A stretch of 64,000 bases of DNA from Prostheceraeus crozeri (Eukaryota; Platyhelminthes; Polycladida; Euryleptidae): NCBI GenBank assembly GCA_907163375.1, contig CAJQUW010005698.1:85162-149161 (forward strand), read 5' to 3'. Shown here in pieces: positions 1-11,333 of the stretch. Each line of letters opens with the position of its first letter. The stretch's first letter is position 1. The notes under the pieces were generated by a model that was given only the letters and a program-made list of their open reading frames with translations, did no database searches and had not been told where the DNA came from. Both the position numbers and the translations under genes were made by a program.

Positions 1-1525
1 TGTCGGACTTGCAGAAGTCCACTGTGCTGTCTATCCAAATTGACGGATCCGACGATAAGTGGCAAAATGTGCACAAATTCATTACGTTAAGAAGCGTTTC
101 AGATGCTAACATCAAGAGTCATTTCTTAGGTGTTGTAGAACCTGAAGAGGATGGTGCTCAAGGATTGTTAGAGGCAATAAAGACAGGCTTTAGTGCGATC
201 AGTTGGAGTTTAGATGATGCGAGTCACAAACTCTTTTCCATCACAACAGATGGTGCTTCAGAGAATACCGGTCGTCACGAAGGTCTCTGGAAAGTCCTGC
301 AAGAGGATATAGGAAAGAGCTTAATTAGCTACTGGTGTTCCGGCCATCGAAGTGATCTGGCTATGCAAGACATGGAAAAAATTGTTCCCGAGTTTCGACG
401 GTTACGACAAGATTTATCAGGAATATCTGGGCATTTCCGCAGATCAGGAAAAAGAACTCAGGCTCTTCGTAACATAGCAGCTGATTTGGACAAAAAATTT
501 TATCAATTTCCTGCTCAGTTTGATGTTCGATTTGCTCAACATTATCTGCAGCTACTCACCGATGTGCTTCATAATTTGCCTGCCATAGTGAAGTATTTTG
601 AAAACTTCATTGCCAGTGCTGCTACTTCCAGTGCTGGTGGAAGGCCTTCTAAGGCCGAAGCACAGGGGTTTCTGTCCCTGTGGAACGATGATACACAAGT
701 TCATCTAACATGCTTTGTTTGTGACGTAGTTAGCATTTTTTCGGAACTTCAGAAAAAGTTTCAGAGTGACGATTTAGTGTTGACCCAGGTTGGGGAAGCT
801 CGGGCAGCTGCTTCATTGAAACTTTCCAAGTTAAACTCCTCCACACTGCTAGGTGGAAAAGAAGCTGATTTTTTAGATGAGAAAGGGTGCACTATGCAGA
901 ATGCTCCATGGTTAGAGGTAGATGAAGGCCGAAGGAGGATCCCAAATAAGTATGTTTCGTTCAGCCGAAGTTTACTCGCGGTGCGCTCAGAAATCCTGGA
1001 GGCCTCCATAAATTGTCTTGAAGACCGTCTAGAAAGCACAAAGTTAGAGCACCAAGTACGCGACTTGTTGCAAGCTGATTCTGCTGACAGTATCTACAAG
1101 GCCGCTTGTAGACTTAGGTTGTATTCGTCCTCTGCACAAGAGCTCATCTCTGTGTAACAGTTAGACCATGATTCCTACGTTGCAGAGGCAAGCCTTCTAC
1201 CAGTTAACTTATGGCAACTGGCAAAGTGCTCTAGTGATGTCCCAGCTTTCTGGCACAGATCTTGCTGAGCATCACACCTGACAGTATGAGGGTAGAGCGA
1301 GCTGTGTCCTGTTTAAACAACTTCAAGACAAGTGACAGGGCGTCTACAAGTTTGTCAACATTGAATGATCGAATGCAGATATGTATGAATGGTATAGGGA
1401 CTGCCCACTACGATCCCCGACCGGCCGTAGCGATATTTCTGAAGGCGAAAGAGTGCAGAAATAAGCTGCCAGACATTAAGACCTACCAAATCCAACCTTT
1501 TGTTTCAAAGTTTTTTAAGAAATAA
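1..1525 (+). pseudogene. hAT-superfamily transposase, 5'-truncated by window edge, broken
   Basis: The reading frame is open from the first base, so the true start lies outside the window. The long frame runs to a TAA at 1155-1157. It continues in the same frame to about 1260 and then shifts by one base into a frame that ends at 1523-1525. The protein resembles the DUF4371/ZNF862/KIAA1586-like branch of hAT transposases. TDGASENTGRHEGLW lies near residue 80, a histidine segment CSGHRSDLA near residue 110, and a C-terminal dimerisation block (SMRVERAVSCLNNFKT) sits at about 1288-1335. An AATAAA overlaps the stop at 1521-1526. There is one premature stop and one frameshift, so this copy is probably dead. 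It could instead be a domesticated hAT gene carrying errors, but I prefer transposon relic. No terminal repeat was identified. Confidence 0.8.
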
Positions 1526-1680
1526 ACGTTTCAGGACAACGCGACTTCATTTTTATTTACATGCATGTATGGGTATTACTAAAATTTCTGGGAAGTGCCC
1601 TTTTTTAAACGAAACGTACATTATTATAGGCATAAAGTGCCCTTTTTCGCCGGTGGCCCGTATCCCGAAATCCTTAAAAT

Positions 1681-2190
1681 ATGCCCTGGTATTACATCGC
1701 AGGGTTTGTTTCTAGACGAGTTGCTGAAAAAATGTCATGTTCACGTTGCGAGTATGCGCTTTTTTCCCATGATGATTCGACGCATAAATCTTCGGGTTTC
1801 CTTTTGTTACGAGATAACGGAGGTATTAAGAAACCGAGTAACGGTGCCTTCAATGTTGTTTTAGCCGCTGAAAAGGCTTTCAGATATATTGTACCATTTG
1901 ACACTTCAACTGAATCTGCTCCTGTTACAAAAAACATAGATCTGTAAATCGAAAAGATGGTTCTAAAGAAACTAAAGCCTCATTGTACTTTTCCTGAATT
2001 GAATGCTCACTACTTCGATCATGAACTGGCTTTCAGTGACGATCATCCATCAATGTTGGAGCGATTGATTATACAGACTAATCTGCGACTTCGACTCTTT
2101 TCTTTCGGACGAATTTATCGACGTCGGGTGATTCTCGGTGTTTCTTCTGGACAGAAACTCAATAAATTAGCTCTTTTTCGTGGAGAATAA
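1681..2190 (+). pseudogene. P-element/THAP9-like transposase, C-terminal fragment
   Basis: Two consecutive blocks in one frame are separated by a single in-frame TAA at 1945-1947. The first starts YIAGFVSRRVAEKMSCSRC. It matches the conserved 'YIAG(F/Y)V.R+ ... C..C' segment near the C-terminus of P-element and THAP9-type transposases and is followed by an AEKAFRY segment. The second ends SGQKLNKLALFRGE, resembling the lysine- and leucine-rich C-terminus (KLTKL.LF) of THAP9-like proteins. An AATAAA overlaps the final stop at 2186-2191. The THAP zinc finger and catalytic core are absent: upstream frames between 1530 and 1680 are closed. The piece begins about 150 bp after the hAT relic, so the two fossils abut. 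Assignment is by remembered motif similarity; THAP9 itself is a domesticated P-type gene, so a host pseudogene is the main alternative. Confidence 0.6.
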
Positions 2191-2239
2191 ACAAAGTACC
2201 TCAAACGCAATGACATGTTCTGTTCTTTGCTTTTGAAAT

Positions 2240-3950
2240 AAAGATTCTTATTTCAATTTGAAACTTTGACTGATTTTATAGTAATTTAATTATTTCTGGA
2301 ATAAGTTGTCGGGAATATGCCTATGTTAATGCTATCATTATCAAACTATCAAGGCCAGTAAAAATCGTTTCACTACAAATCGTTTAGCTGTTTTGAGTCT
2401 TCGAGAAAAAATGCTCAGTTTATTTTCAAAGTGTATGAAGTAGAACAACAAATAAAAGATGTTATAGAAAATTACCGATACGTAAGATTAAATAACTATT
2501 ACCACCGCTAGAAAATTTGTGACAAAATTCATGTTTCAAAATAAGAATTTGACATTATTCAAGTTTATTGTATGAAAATGAATACGGTAATTTGGCCTAA
2601 TTGTCGTAGACATTCTACATTCGATAGAGCTACTCGTAATTGAAGTGAAATTTGTGGTAGGCTACGTACATTTATCAAACATCTGACTGCCAACCAAGTA
2701 TTTGCTGACAGCTGCTCCACTGTTCCTTAATAATAAGGTTCTTTCAGTCGACGATTGCTCTTGCCCCCTTATTAGGGAAAACCGAGCTTCCACTGTGCGT
2801 CACTTTCTCAGTGCAGCGTCCGCTCTCTAGACTAACTAATAATAGACTATCAAACCTCTTTGATCATCTGTTGTCTGCATTGCTTCTGCATGATGAAATA
2901 AAGTCAGTTGCTTGAGGATGGCAGACGGCGTCTGTTGAAAGCGCTCGCAAAGAACCTTGGTGGTTTTCTTTTGCTTTGGGTTACATCGACCCTTGGGATG
3001 TCCTCCGAGACAACTATAATTGATCCTAACATTCAATTTTTCTCAATGCTTTGGTTTTCAGAGAATTTTTAAATGAAATTTCTGTCCCATCGTGTGACAA
3101 TCTTCTCGCTCGATTGATAAGAGAATCATGATAGTCTGTTGGTAAACACAAATTTGGAAATAATTCACTTGTTTATTTTACAAATGTGTACGGAAGTTAT
3201 CTTTGCATGCTACCCAAATGTGTAGGCCCTACTAGTATCTACGCTTATTAGATTAATACATTTCACTGCAACTAAAAAACATAGTTACGCATACACATTA
3301 TTATTATCGTAGGCTTGTAGGTTATGGTTCATAGGCTATGGTCATCGTCGCATAATGTTATGAATCTTCCTTTGAATAAAACAATGACACAAAGGAAATT
3401 AGAAAATATATATTTGGAATTTTTAGTTAGTTCACTATCGTCACATAGGCTAATAATATTCATAAATAGCCTACATACATGTATAACTTCATACTGTATC
3501 GCTTGCATGACATTGCCTGTACAGGCACATCTTGATCGCTATCCTATGAATTTATTTGTAAACATTATTTATGTAAGATACATTAAGAATATTCTCACCA
3601 CAAATAATCATCATAATTATGCAAAGTGTCATATTTAACACCATGGGGCTTTAATGGGTACAAAATCTCCGCGGCTTCTATTGTCAACAGCACTTCATAC
3701 AAGTATTAGACACATGACATTCAGGGGATGAAACCTAAACATCACATCAGAACAAAAGAAGACACACTCATTTACTTTAACTAACATGCAAATGAAATTA
3801 TGATTCCCAGGATTTTTCAACTAGTTCTTAAATGGACTTAGCTCAGGAGATCCAAACAAAAACTTAGATGAAACATTACCAAGGCATAATCAGCAAACAT
3901 CAGTATCTTAGTTACTACATATTTACTAGTCTGTCTCCTTCACTGGAAAA
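2240..3950. other. AT-rich stretch with no recognised gene
   Basis: No reading frame here resembles a known family. The longest frames are a 66-codon minus-strand frame (2836-3036) and a 104-codon plus-strand frame (3324-3638). The latter is low in complexity and rich in Ile, Tyr and His, as expected of random AT-rich DNA. No terminal inverted repeat pair was seen. Confidence 0.5.
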
Positions 3951-3958
3951 AGATGATT

Positions 3959-4057
3959 TGTAGTGAGAAGGTAGCAAAAGCCGAAGATCGTTAACTTACA
4001 AATGAAGTCCGACCCGCTAATTATATTTTCTTCCCTCTCAACTTCAGGGTTATCAGC
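3959..4057 (+). repeat. Direct repeat, copy 1 of a ~100-bp unit
   Basis: This block recurs at 4599-4699 in the same orientation, about 640 bp downstream. Both contain the words GCCGAAGATC, AACTTACAAATGAAGTCC and CAACTTCAGGGTTATCAGCT with few differences. The matching AAATGAAGTCCGACCCG gives both copies a short frame beginning MKSDPLI, but the frames diverge after the repeat, so it is not evidence of a gene. Each copy contains a pyrimidine tract followed by CAG, resembling a splice acceptor. Confidence 0.75.
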
Positions 4058-4598
4058 TAATGGTTATAGGAATATATCTAATCAAAGATTTATCAGGAAA
4101 GGGGTCCATGAAGGTATTATTGATGATATGCTTATTGAAGATTGTAAGAATTCTTCTTCTTCGAGTGTTGTGGTTAAGGATAGAAAACATTCGTATAATT
4201 AAATAAGACCTAGAAAAACTTACCTGGTTTTTATGCTAAGATGTAAAAGACATTTTTGAACTTGACTTTCTAATTAGAACTTTTATATTTTGATTACTTT
4301 TTGGATTATGAATTTGAATTTTAAATTGCTACATACATGCATATATTATGGACATTTTTTTTGGTGGGAAAATGTGACATTTTGATTCATTGTAATTGTA
4401 GCCCATTGTGTTATTGTTGGTTAGAATGCAATTTCTATGTTGTGCTATCTTATTATTTGCCATTCAATACACGGACATGACATGAACTATATTCTGGTCA
4501 CTATAAAAGCGTTGTACTTCATAATAAATGCGCTCTCGTTTGGTTCATAAAATGTCGTTCTACATCGGATCGCAACAAGCAGATTGCAGATTGCTTGA

Positions 4599-4699
4599 TT
4601 TATAGTGAGTAGGTACCAGAAAGCCGAAGATCTTTAACTTACAAATGAAGTCCGACCCGTTAATTCTATTTTTTCTCTCTCAACTTCAGGGTTATCAGC
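4599..4699 (+). repeat. Direct repeat, copy 2 of the ~100-bp unit
   Basis: Second copy of the unit at 3959-4057, same strand, roughly 90% similar by eye. Just downstream, a 43-bp segment (4708-4750, CCTCAAAACATTCACTTCGG onward) recurs at 5041-5083. The whole 4-5.1 kb stretch therefore looks like an old local duplication. Confidence 0.75.
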
Positions 4700-5040
4700 T
4701 GTCCAGACCTCAAAACATTCACTTCGGTTCTGGTCCCCAAATCATGAGAAACAGTTGCGGCAAAGTGACGATAGTGAGACTGCTTTCGAAAACAATGTTA
4801 TTCATCAATTATGACAGATACAGGATTCGAAGAAACATTTGCTTGACGAAAAGCAAATCAATGACGTTCTTTTTCAACCAAGGCTTGGTTCTTTAGATTT
4901 TTCATGTTCCATAAGTCGGCACGATTCTTATGTTGCTATGCTTAATCAAGATTTTCTATGTCGACTGACGAAAGTCAACTTTTATGCATGCATATACAAT
5001 CATGTGCATTGAATTTCTATTCTAAAAAGTAAATATATTC

Positions 5041-5083
5041 ACCTCAACATTCACTTGGGTTCTGGTCCTCAAATCATAGAAAC
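5041..5083 (+). repeat. Short direct repeat of 4708-4750
   Basis: The segment reads CCTCAACATTCACTTGGGTT and on through TTCTGGTCC and CAAATCAT. It matches 4708-4750 with small insertions and substitutions and supports a series of local direct duplications here. Confidence 0.6.
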
Positions 5084-5429
5084 TGCCCAGTAGTTTGGAA
5101 ACACCAATTCAACCTAATAATATCACAAATCCGCTACAGAGGGAAACGGGCGTAGGAATTTAGAATATCTGGAATTATTGAAATGTTCCGCACATGTGGC
5201 TACACTTGTCGCTTGCCACTTTTTATGGCTGCAATACTTCGCAGTTATGACATCTGATGTTTTCTAAGCATGCTGAAGCAAGACAGAAAGTTTGAAGAAT
5301 GGTACGATGAAGAGAATTGATCGATAGCATCAGATGCTCATAAAGGCTGTGAAAAAGAGGCTGCAGATTAGACTCTGTGAGCAAACAACTGACAACTCTT
5401 GGGATTTTATCAGGAAGTGGAAAATTCAA

Positions 5430-6300
5430 AATTTGGATATATATGTCAATAAATGTAGAGGCCACATCGAATGCGACTGTTCTGGGACAAATGTCAATCT
5501 GCATTCATCCCAGCCCGGGCACATTATATGAATTGCGCTGATCACTGCATCAGACCCGTTGCTGCATCTGTTGTTGAGCTGCCGGTAATACGCGATTCAA
5601 TATCACTTGTCAATGATATAGGTGTATTATTCTCTGGAACAATAAAGTTTCGAAATATTTTCCACGATGTATAGCCTCATCAGAAAAACGACTGTCTAAC
5701 ACTTTCAGCCCTTCGTGCCCTACTCGCTGCACTGTTCGATACAAAGGAATGAAGACATAATAAATAATTGCGAAGGCATCCTCAAAAGCATGAACGAATT
5801 CTGTGTTACCAGCTGCTTCAACCGAACGGAGATCAATGCATCCGCCATTTTGAGACAGCTGCAGAAAGGTGACATGTACGTATCTATTGATATTTCAAAA
5901 TCAATTTTTCAAGTATTAGAAGAGATGGTTAAGGTTTCAAGTGCACTAGGAGTAAAGTTCGACGGAGTTTTTTTCAGAGGTGACAACAACTATAGAAAAA
6001 CTGGAATCCAAACGTGAGATGATTGGTAATGCGCAAAGAAGAATATGAAGAAAAAATAGATAATCTTTGTTTGAAACCCCTTACCCTTCGCAATCCAAAC
6101 AAAACTCCAAAGAAAACTTCCGGTGCGGCAAGTGACTTCAATGCCTCATCAGTCGACCAGCACTATCGCATGAAGTATTATGAGGCTTTTCATACAGCAA
6201 TGCAGCAGCTAAGAAAAAGATTCGACAAAGGAGCTACAGGCTTGTCATCCTTCTTAGTTGGTAGAATGATGACCTGCACGATGATGATAGTGAGGTGACG
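5430..6300 (+). pseudogene. hAT-like (TTF/ZMYM1-type) transposase relic, broken
   Basis: Pieces in several frames follow the order expected of a hAT-like transposase of the TTF-type/ZMYM1-like group. A 'NCADHCIR ... IRDSISLVNDI' segment (about 5525-5670) corresponds to the conserved H-C region. A central segment follows (5715-6017, with ASAILRQLQKGDMYVSIDIS and FQVLEEMVKVSSALGVKFDG). Last comes a late segment (6023-6298) with DQHYRMKYYEAFHTAMQQL and LRKRF, typical of the part just before the dimerisation domain. The 5471, 5715 and 6023 frames are separated by stops and frameshifts, so at least three breaks are present. The N-terminal zinc finger and the final dimerisation block were not found. 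Family placement is from remembered motif patterns. Confidence 0.65.
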
Positions 6301-6943
6301 AGATTGAGAAAATTCCAGGGATGCGATCGGAGATGCGTTATCAAGAATAAATGAAAGTTTCGATTTGGGAAGTACTACATCAAACTTTCGAGAAAAGTCT
6401 ACAACTTCGCGTCAAATGTTTCGGAATTTCGAAACTCATTAACGAAGCGAACGAGTCACAAGGTGTTAAACAATTCAATTTCAGCAATCTTCTAAATTTT
6501 GAAATTCTTTAAAGAAATATGTCAACTCAACCGAATCATGCCCGCATGATTCGTCAGAACATCACTACCTTGCGGAGAATGTGGCGAGAACGAGGCGAAA
6601 CAATAACACCTCATCTGCGACAAGTGTGGCACCCTATATAATTTCAGCTGCACAAACCTTCGGAGTTGATTGGTCAAATAATTATTAGTTAATTGGTAAA
6701 CCAGTACAGACACAAGTACAAATGCAAGTAGTGTGTGAGCAATATTCATCCAAACGAGCTGCAGACCATTTCTATCGTTGCATGGAGAGGTCAATTGTGA
6801 TTTGCGTCATATGCTAACAATGTCACCAAAAGAATGTAGCCCGAAAAGAATGAAGCATTCTCGGGGCGCTGAGTAGTAATCCACGCTTGTGTCCGCTGAT
6901 GGATATAAATCAAATGTCTGATGCACGCGCTTTGTAATTTACA

Positions 6944-8390
6944 ATGGCGCGCAAAATGTACACAACGAAAGACGTAGCGCGAAAAAAAATGAATCGCGAA
7001 AGTGGATCTGATGTTTTTGATATTGAATTGACTGATGTTTTTCATGTGTTTGAGGATGAATCAACTGATACCAGTGATGTCAACGATAACGACAATCAAG
7101 TGACTGATTCCAATGACGAATCCAATGACTCCTCCGATGACAGCGAAGACTCTGATAACGATCACCCTCCGCCTTTACATCTACGAGTCAACATACCACA
7201 TCAGCTACGAAGCAAAAATGGGCGAATATGGAGTACAAATCCGGAAAGGCCGACACAAGCTCGTGCTTCAAATGTACTTCGGCAACAAAGTGGGCTCAGT
7301 AGTGCGAGCGTCAGATCAGTTTATACTATCTTTGATAGTTTCAAGTTATTTTTCACAAAATGATATGATACTTCTAATTGTTCGAGAGACAAACCGTAGA
7401 GGGCAATCTACAGCACGAAAATGGAATCAAACACATGAGAGAACCCATGGTTGGCATGAGACTGATTCGTCTGAATAGAGGCTATGATCGGTCTGAATTT
7501 TGGCAGGTATGTGGCGATCTTCAGGGTAATCTCTAGACGAACTATGGTCAGCGAAAGATGGTAGACCCGTATTCACGGCCACAATGTCTCTTACGCGTTT
7601 CAAAGAGTTGTTGAGGTACTGTCGATTCGACACTCAGGCAACAAGAGAGCAACGAATTTCACAAGACAAATTGGCGCCTATCCGTGACTTCTGGTAATGT
7701 TTTTGGCCAATCTACAACACCGTTTATAAGCCAGGCAGTGGCAATAACAGTTTGACGAGCAATTGATAGCGACACGAGGGCGGTGCAGTTTCCGGCAGTA
7801 CTTGCCCCTCGAAGCCCGGAAAATACGGCATAAAGGTATTCTGGGCTTGTGATAGCGAAACGTAATTTCCTCTGAAAGGTGAAGTCTATCTTGGTAGGCA
7901 ACCCAATGCACCAGTTGGGTCAAATGTAAAAGATCTTGTGAAACGATTAGTACAGCCCTGGATAAAGACAGGAAGAAATATAACAATGGATAATTATTTT
8001 ACATCGTCGATTGATTTAGCTTATGATTTGCTTGCCATGCGCACTACAATTGTTGGAACAATAAGAAAAAACCGTGCTGATATATCCCCGAGAGAGATGC
8101 AAAGCAATCGCAGCAGGCCATAGTAATTCATTTTTTTGGATTTGATCGTCAACTTACCCTCGTTAGTTATCGTCCAAAGAAAGGAAGGTCCGTCATATTG
8201 TTGTCTTCTACGCACCATGATGAGTCTATCGATGAAGACGACAAATATAAACCTGTTATTATCCAACATAACAACAAAACGAAAAAATATGCATACATTT
8301 TCGCATATGCATACAAAATCGCATGTCCCATTCGTTGGAAGGTGGTGATGCTGAGGTGGACAATGTAGAGAAGCTCTCCAGTTAATTTCC
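6944..8390 (+). pseudogene. piggyBac-superfamily transposase relic, broken
   Basis: A start at 6944 has a reasonable context (ACAATGG). The N-terminal 80 residues are rich in Asp, Ser and Asn, as in piggyBac proteins. Next comes the conserved KNGRIWSTNPERPTQARASN and DSFKLFFT entry to the core (to about 7360). It continues in another frame with IVRETNRRGQSTARKWNQ (about 7375-7430). RPVFTATMSLTRFKELL lies at about 7565-7620. DEQLIATRGRCSFRQYLP, carrying a catalytic Asp, lies at 7756-7805. GRNITMDNYFTS at 7970-8005 carries the second catalytic Asp, and VSYRPKKGRSVILLS at 8165-8210 comes late. Segments lie in different frames with at least five breaks. No TTAA-flanked ends were recognised. Confidence 0.85.
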
Positions 8391-8399
8391 TGTTCATAT

Positions 8400-9555
8400 A
8401 AAGAAAAACTCATGATAAAATGTCATAAATGAGAAATTCTCAAAATGTGAAATTAACTTGGAAGTTAATATTCAATGAATATCATTGCAGGTTTGATGAA
8501 ATTATATTAGATGTAGTTCGATCATGTACAACCAATGAATACTTGCCAATACTGCCTCGATGAATTGCGAGACATTGGAATAGAGAATTATCATTACACT
8601 TATTAACTACCTTTCTGATAATCAAACATCAGCACTCTCCTTCGGAGAGAGGAGGTGCTTTGATTTTGAAACGGAAAGAAAGATGTCGAACCGGCCATTC
8701 GATTCCCGCTGGGTCATGGAGCACTATCATAATGAGCGAAATTTGTGAAAGTTGACTGGATGGTAAGTACGATATTTCTTGCTTTATTTTATATATCCTC
8801 TATGTCGATCAGAGATCTTTTCACAGCGAGTAAGTTCCCACTCCCCATGTGTAAGGAAAGTGATTTACCACTCATTCTCATTCAGAGACCGTCAATCTAA
8901 TCCAACATTCTATTCTTTTCATCTGGGGGAAATTGTAGTTCGAAAAATAAATTTTTCAAATTGCAATGTAATACCAGTTGCAAAGAAGTTCCGAAATATT
9001 TAACTTGTCAAGTACATCGACAAGTGGTCCATAAATGTGGACATTGAAATTGGAAAGAATCCCTTCATTTCTACTGCTGTGCCGGCTCTGTTGTTACATT
9101 TGAAAACAAATATCCTTGACCACTGCTTATTAACCATTGGCTAAAGTCAATCTTTAGAAAGTTTTACAAAACAACTTCCCAAGATTCTTGATACACATTC
9201 ATGAGAAATCGGTAGTTCGAAAAATTAGTGAATTCAGGGAACCAAATAACACAAAATCTGACCTGTATCACAGCCGTTTAATAGATTTAGTAGCGCACCG
9301 ACATGATGGTTGACTGGATATGATAGAAGAGTCCAACAATAGACAGGTAGCGGCGAGAACAAGTTTCTTTTTTTAATAGCATTTCCAAAAGGGATTAAAT
9401 GTATTTGAATGATGGGACACTAAGGATGATGCACAATATCATGCATATTTACCATGTACCGTTGTCCCCCTTTAACAGCACAGTGTTCCCAAGGAGAAGA
9501 AACCGGGAGGAGAAAGGATCAACCTAACCTTCAGAGTTACCAAGAGAAGTAGTTA
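8400..9555. other. No gene seen; possible tRNA-like B-box word
   Basis: No reading frame here is convincing. Around 8694-8718 the words CATTCGATTCCCGCTGGGTC resemble the 3' end of a tRNA or tRNA-derived SINE (a B-box-like TTCGATTCC), but no matching A box at the right distance was seen. It is listed only as a possible SINE relic. Confidence 0.3.
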
Positions 9556-9563
9556 ATTGAGGT

Positions 9564-11333
9564 CAGAGGCGTCGCTAAGGACACATCATTGGGGGGGGGG
9601 GGGTTTTTGCTAAATTTTACCTGATTTACAACTAAGAACCAAAATTTTCCTGATTATTGCACACACGCATACTCACACACACATTCCAACATGTTTCATG
9701 ATTATAACCTGCAGAAGAGGTAGCTAGTCATCTAATCGGCCGGAAATGACGCCTATAAATGAAAAATAATTTAATTGGTGGTTCATACGAATATTATTCA
9801 TATTGAGTAGTCTCGAAACTGCTAAGGAAATTTTTCGATGTGTTTGCATCGAGAAAGTTAACACGCTGTTAACAATAAACTATACTACGCACAGAGATGA
9901 CGGTGTGACCTTATTCATCACCCGTGCGCTTTTCCGCGTGCGCGTGTGACTGGACGCGTATGAGGAAGGTTTTCGATGAAATCCACCGTAGAGATGACGT
10001 CATCTCCTCAAGGACAACGCAATTATTTAAAATAATACATTATTATTTAGCCCAGAACTTGATATGAATCAAAACGGCCTAAATACACTACACAGCTAGG
10101 CAGAATGAGTTGCCAGGCGTTTCAAGCGTCAGGTGATTCAGTGCCCAATATTCACTGGCCAAAGCATTATAGGTAGGTAACTGGAATTACATTACAATTG
10201 CACTTTAGAATAATTTTAAATTTAGCAGAGCTAACTCCCCGCCTTATGCTACCAATTTTTAAGAAAATGTGAGGCGACTGTTCCTCCCACTAGAATTAGA
10301 TTCATCTTGCGCGGGCTTTTCGGTTTCCTATAAAAGGAAGAGCAAATATGTAACCTTAATATCGAAATGGTACAACACATAGAATTAGACCAACTTTGCT
10401 CCTTCCTCGAATGGATAATTCGTGTATTCGCCTTTTTTGGCTATTGGAAATGGCAAAACAATAAGCTGTCAGCCATAGGAACAAACAGGAGCCATTGAGA
10501 GATTGCGTGCGTGCTGTGATTATCAAACCTCCTCACACACCACCAAAAACACACAATCGATGCCTGGCTTCCATTTCCAATTATGCACCATAACAGTGAG
10601 CAATCCGAGGAGAGGAATGTGAAAAGCATCAAGTGTAACTAATTTTCGTACGCCTGCTTACTTTCTTTAATAACTGATCGGAAGGGCCAATAATATGGAG
10701 AAAACGTGTGGTGCAATGATACTGAATTCTTCGAATCTGAAGAATTTTTGGCAATCGAAGCATCTTTGCTGGAACGCACATTAATCCTTTTTTAAATCCT
10801 CACATTCATCTTTAAATCACTTCCTGTTCCTATCTCAGTAACAGGTATAAGGAATTCCTTTTTGTCTGCCTACATAATAGGTTCCTACAATGTCCGTCCA
10901 TCACATTCTTCTATCACATTCATTAATCACACTTCTAGCAAACCGAAGCAGATAAACAAAATATTTAATTCTGTGGTTCCTCCCTGCTCGCATATACACG
11001 TCATCCCGACAGGGTAAGAGGTCGTTTTCAGCAGTCGCGCTATGCTTTGACCGCTTTCGCTGTGACAAATCAATATCATCGACAGCAACTAACCATATCT
11101 ACTTTCTGGTGTCCTAGAAAGGGTAAGAAATTTCCCGACATTATGAATTGTTTTTTTGTTGGACAAGACGTGGTTTTTGTGGCTAAGAACAACGGCAGTG
11201 AATATTGGAGCTGAATCGCCGGCAAACCGGCGGTTTACCTGACATTTCTCATTTTACCTGAATCTTTTAATAATTTCATATTGGGGGGGGGTGTGTCACG
11301 GTCCCCCACACCCCCCCGGTCGCGACGCCTCTG
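9564..11333. mobile_element. Non-autonomous hAT element with 12-bp TIRs and 8-bp target duplication
   Basis: The element starts CAGAGGCGTCGC at 9564 and ends GCGACGCCTCTG at 11333, a perfect 12-bp inverted repeat. It is flanked on both sides by ATTGAGGT (9556-9563 and 11334-11341), an exact 8-bp target duplication diagnostic of hAT transposition. A run of 13 G lies at 9591-9603. At the other end, runs of 9 G, 5 C and 7 C (11283-11317) can fold back on each other. No transposase is recognisable in the 1770 bp, so it must have moved using an enzyme supplied elsewhere. It carries an internal segment (10706-11005) that has a diverged copy at 43380-43615. Confidence 0.9.
10706..11005 (+). repeat. 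Dispersed repeat segment, copy inside the 9.6-11.3 kb hAT element
   Basis: Words such as GAATTCTTCGAATCTGAA, TGGCAATCGAAG, TCCTATCTC and ATTTAATTCTGTGGTT align in order with 43380-43615 on the same strand. The two copies are clearly old. The segment is unclassified; its layout is reminiscent of the 3' end of a LINE, but no coding similarity could be confirmed. Confidence 0.55.

Noticed and set aside
2836-3036. 66-codon minus-strand frame with a Gln/Lys-rich segment
   Set aside because: Short, without recognisable motifs, splice sites or conservation clues.
8694-8718. tRNA-like T-arm word (TTCGATTCCC)
   Set aside because: No D-arm/A box at a suitable distance and no acceptor stem pairing.
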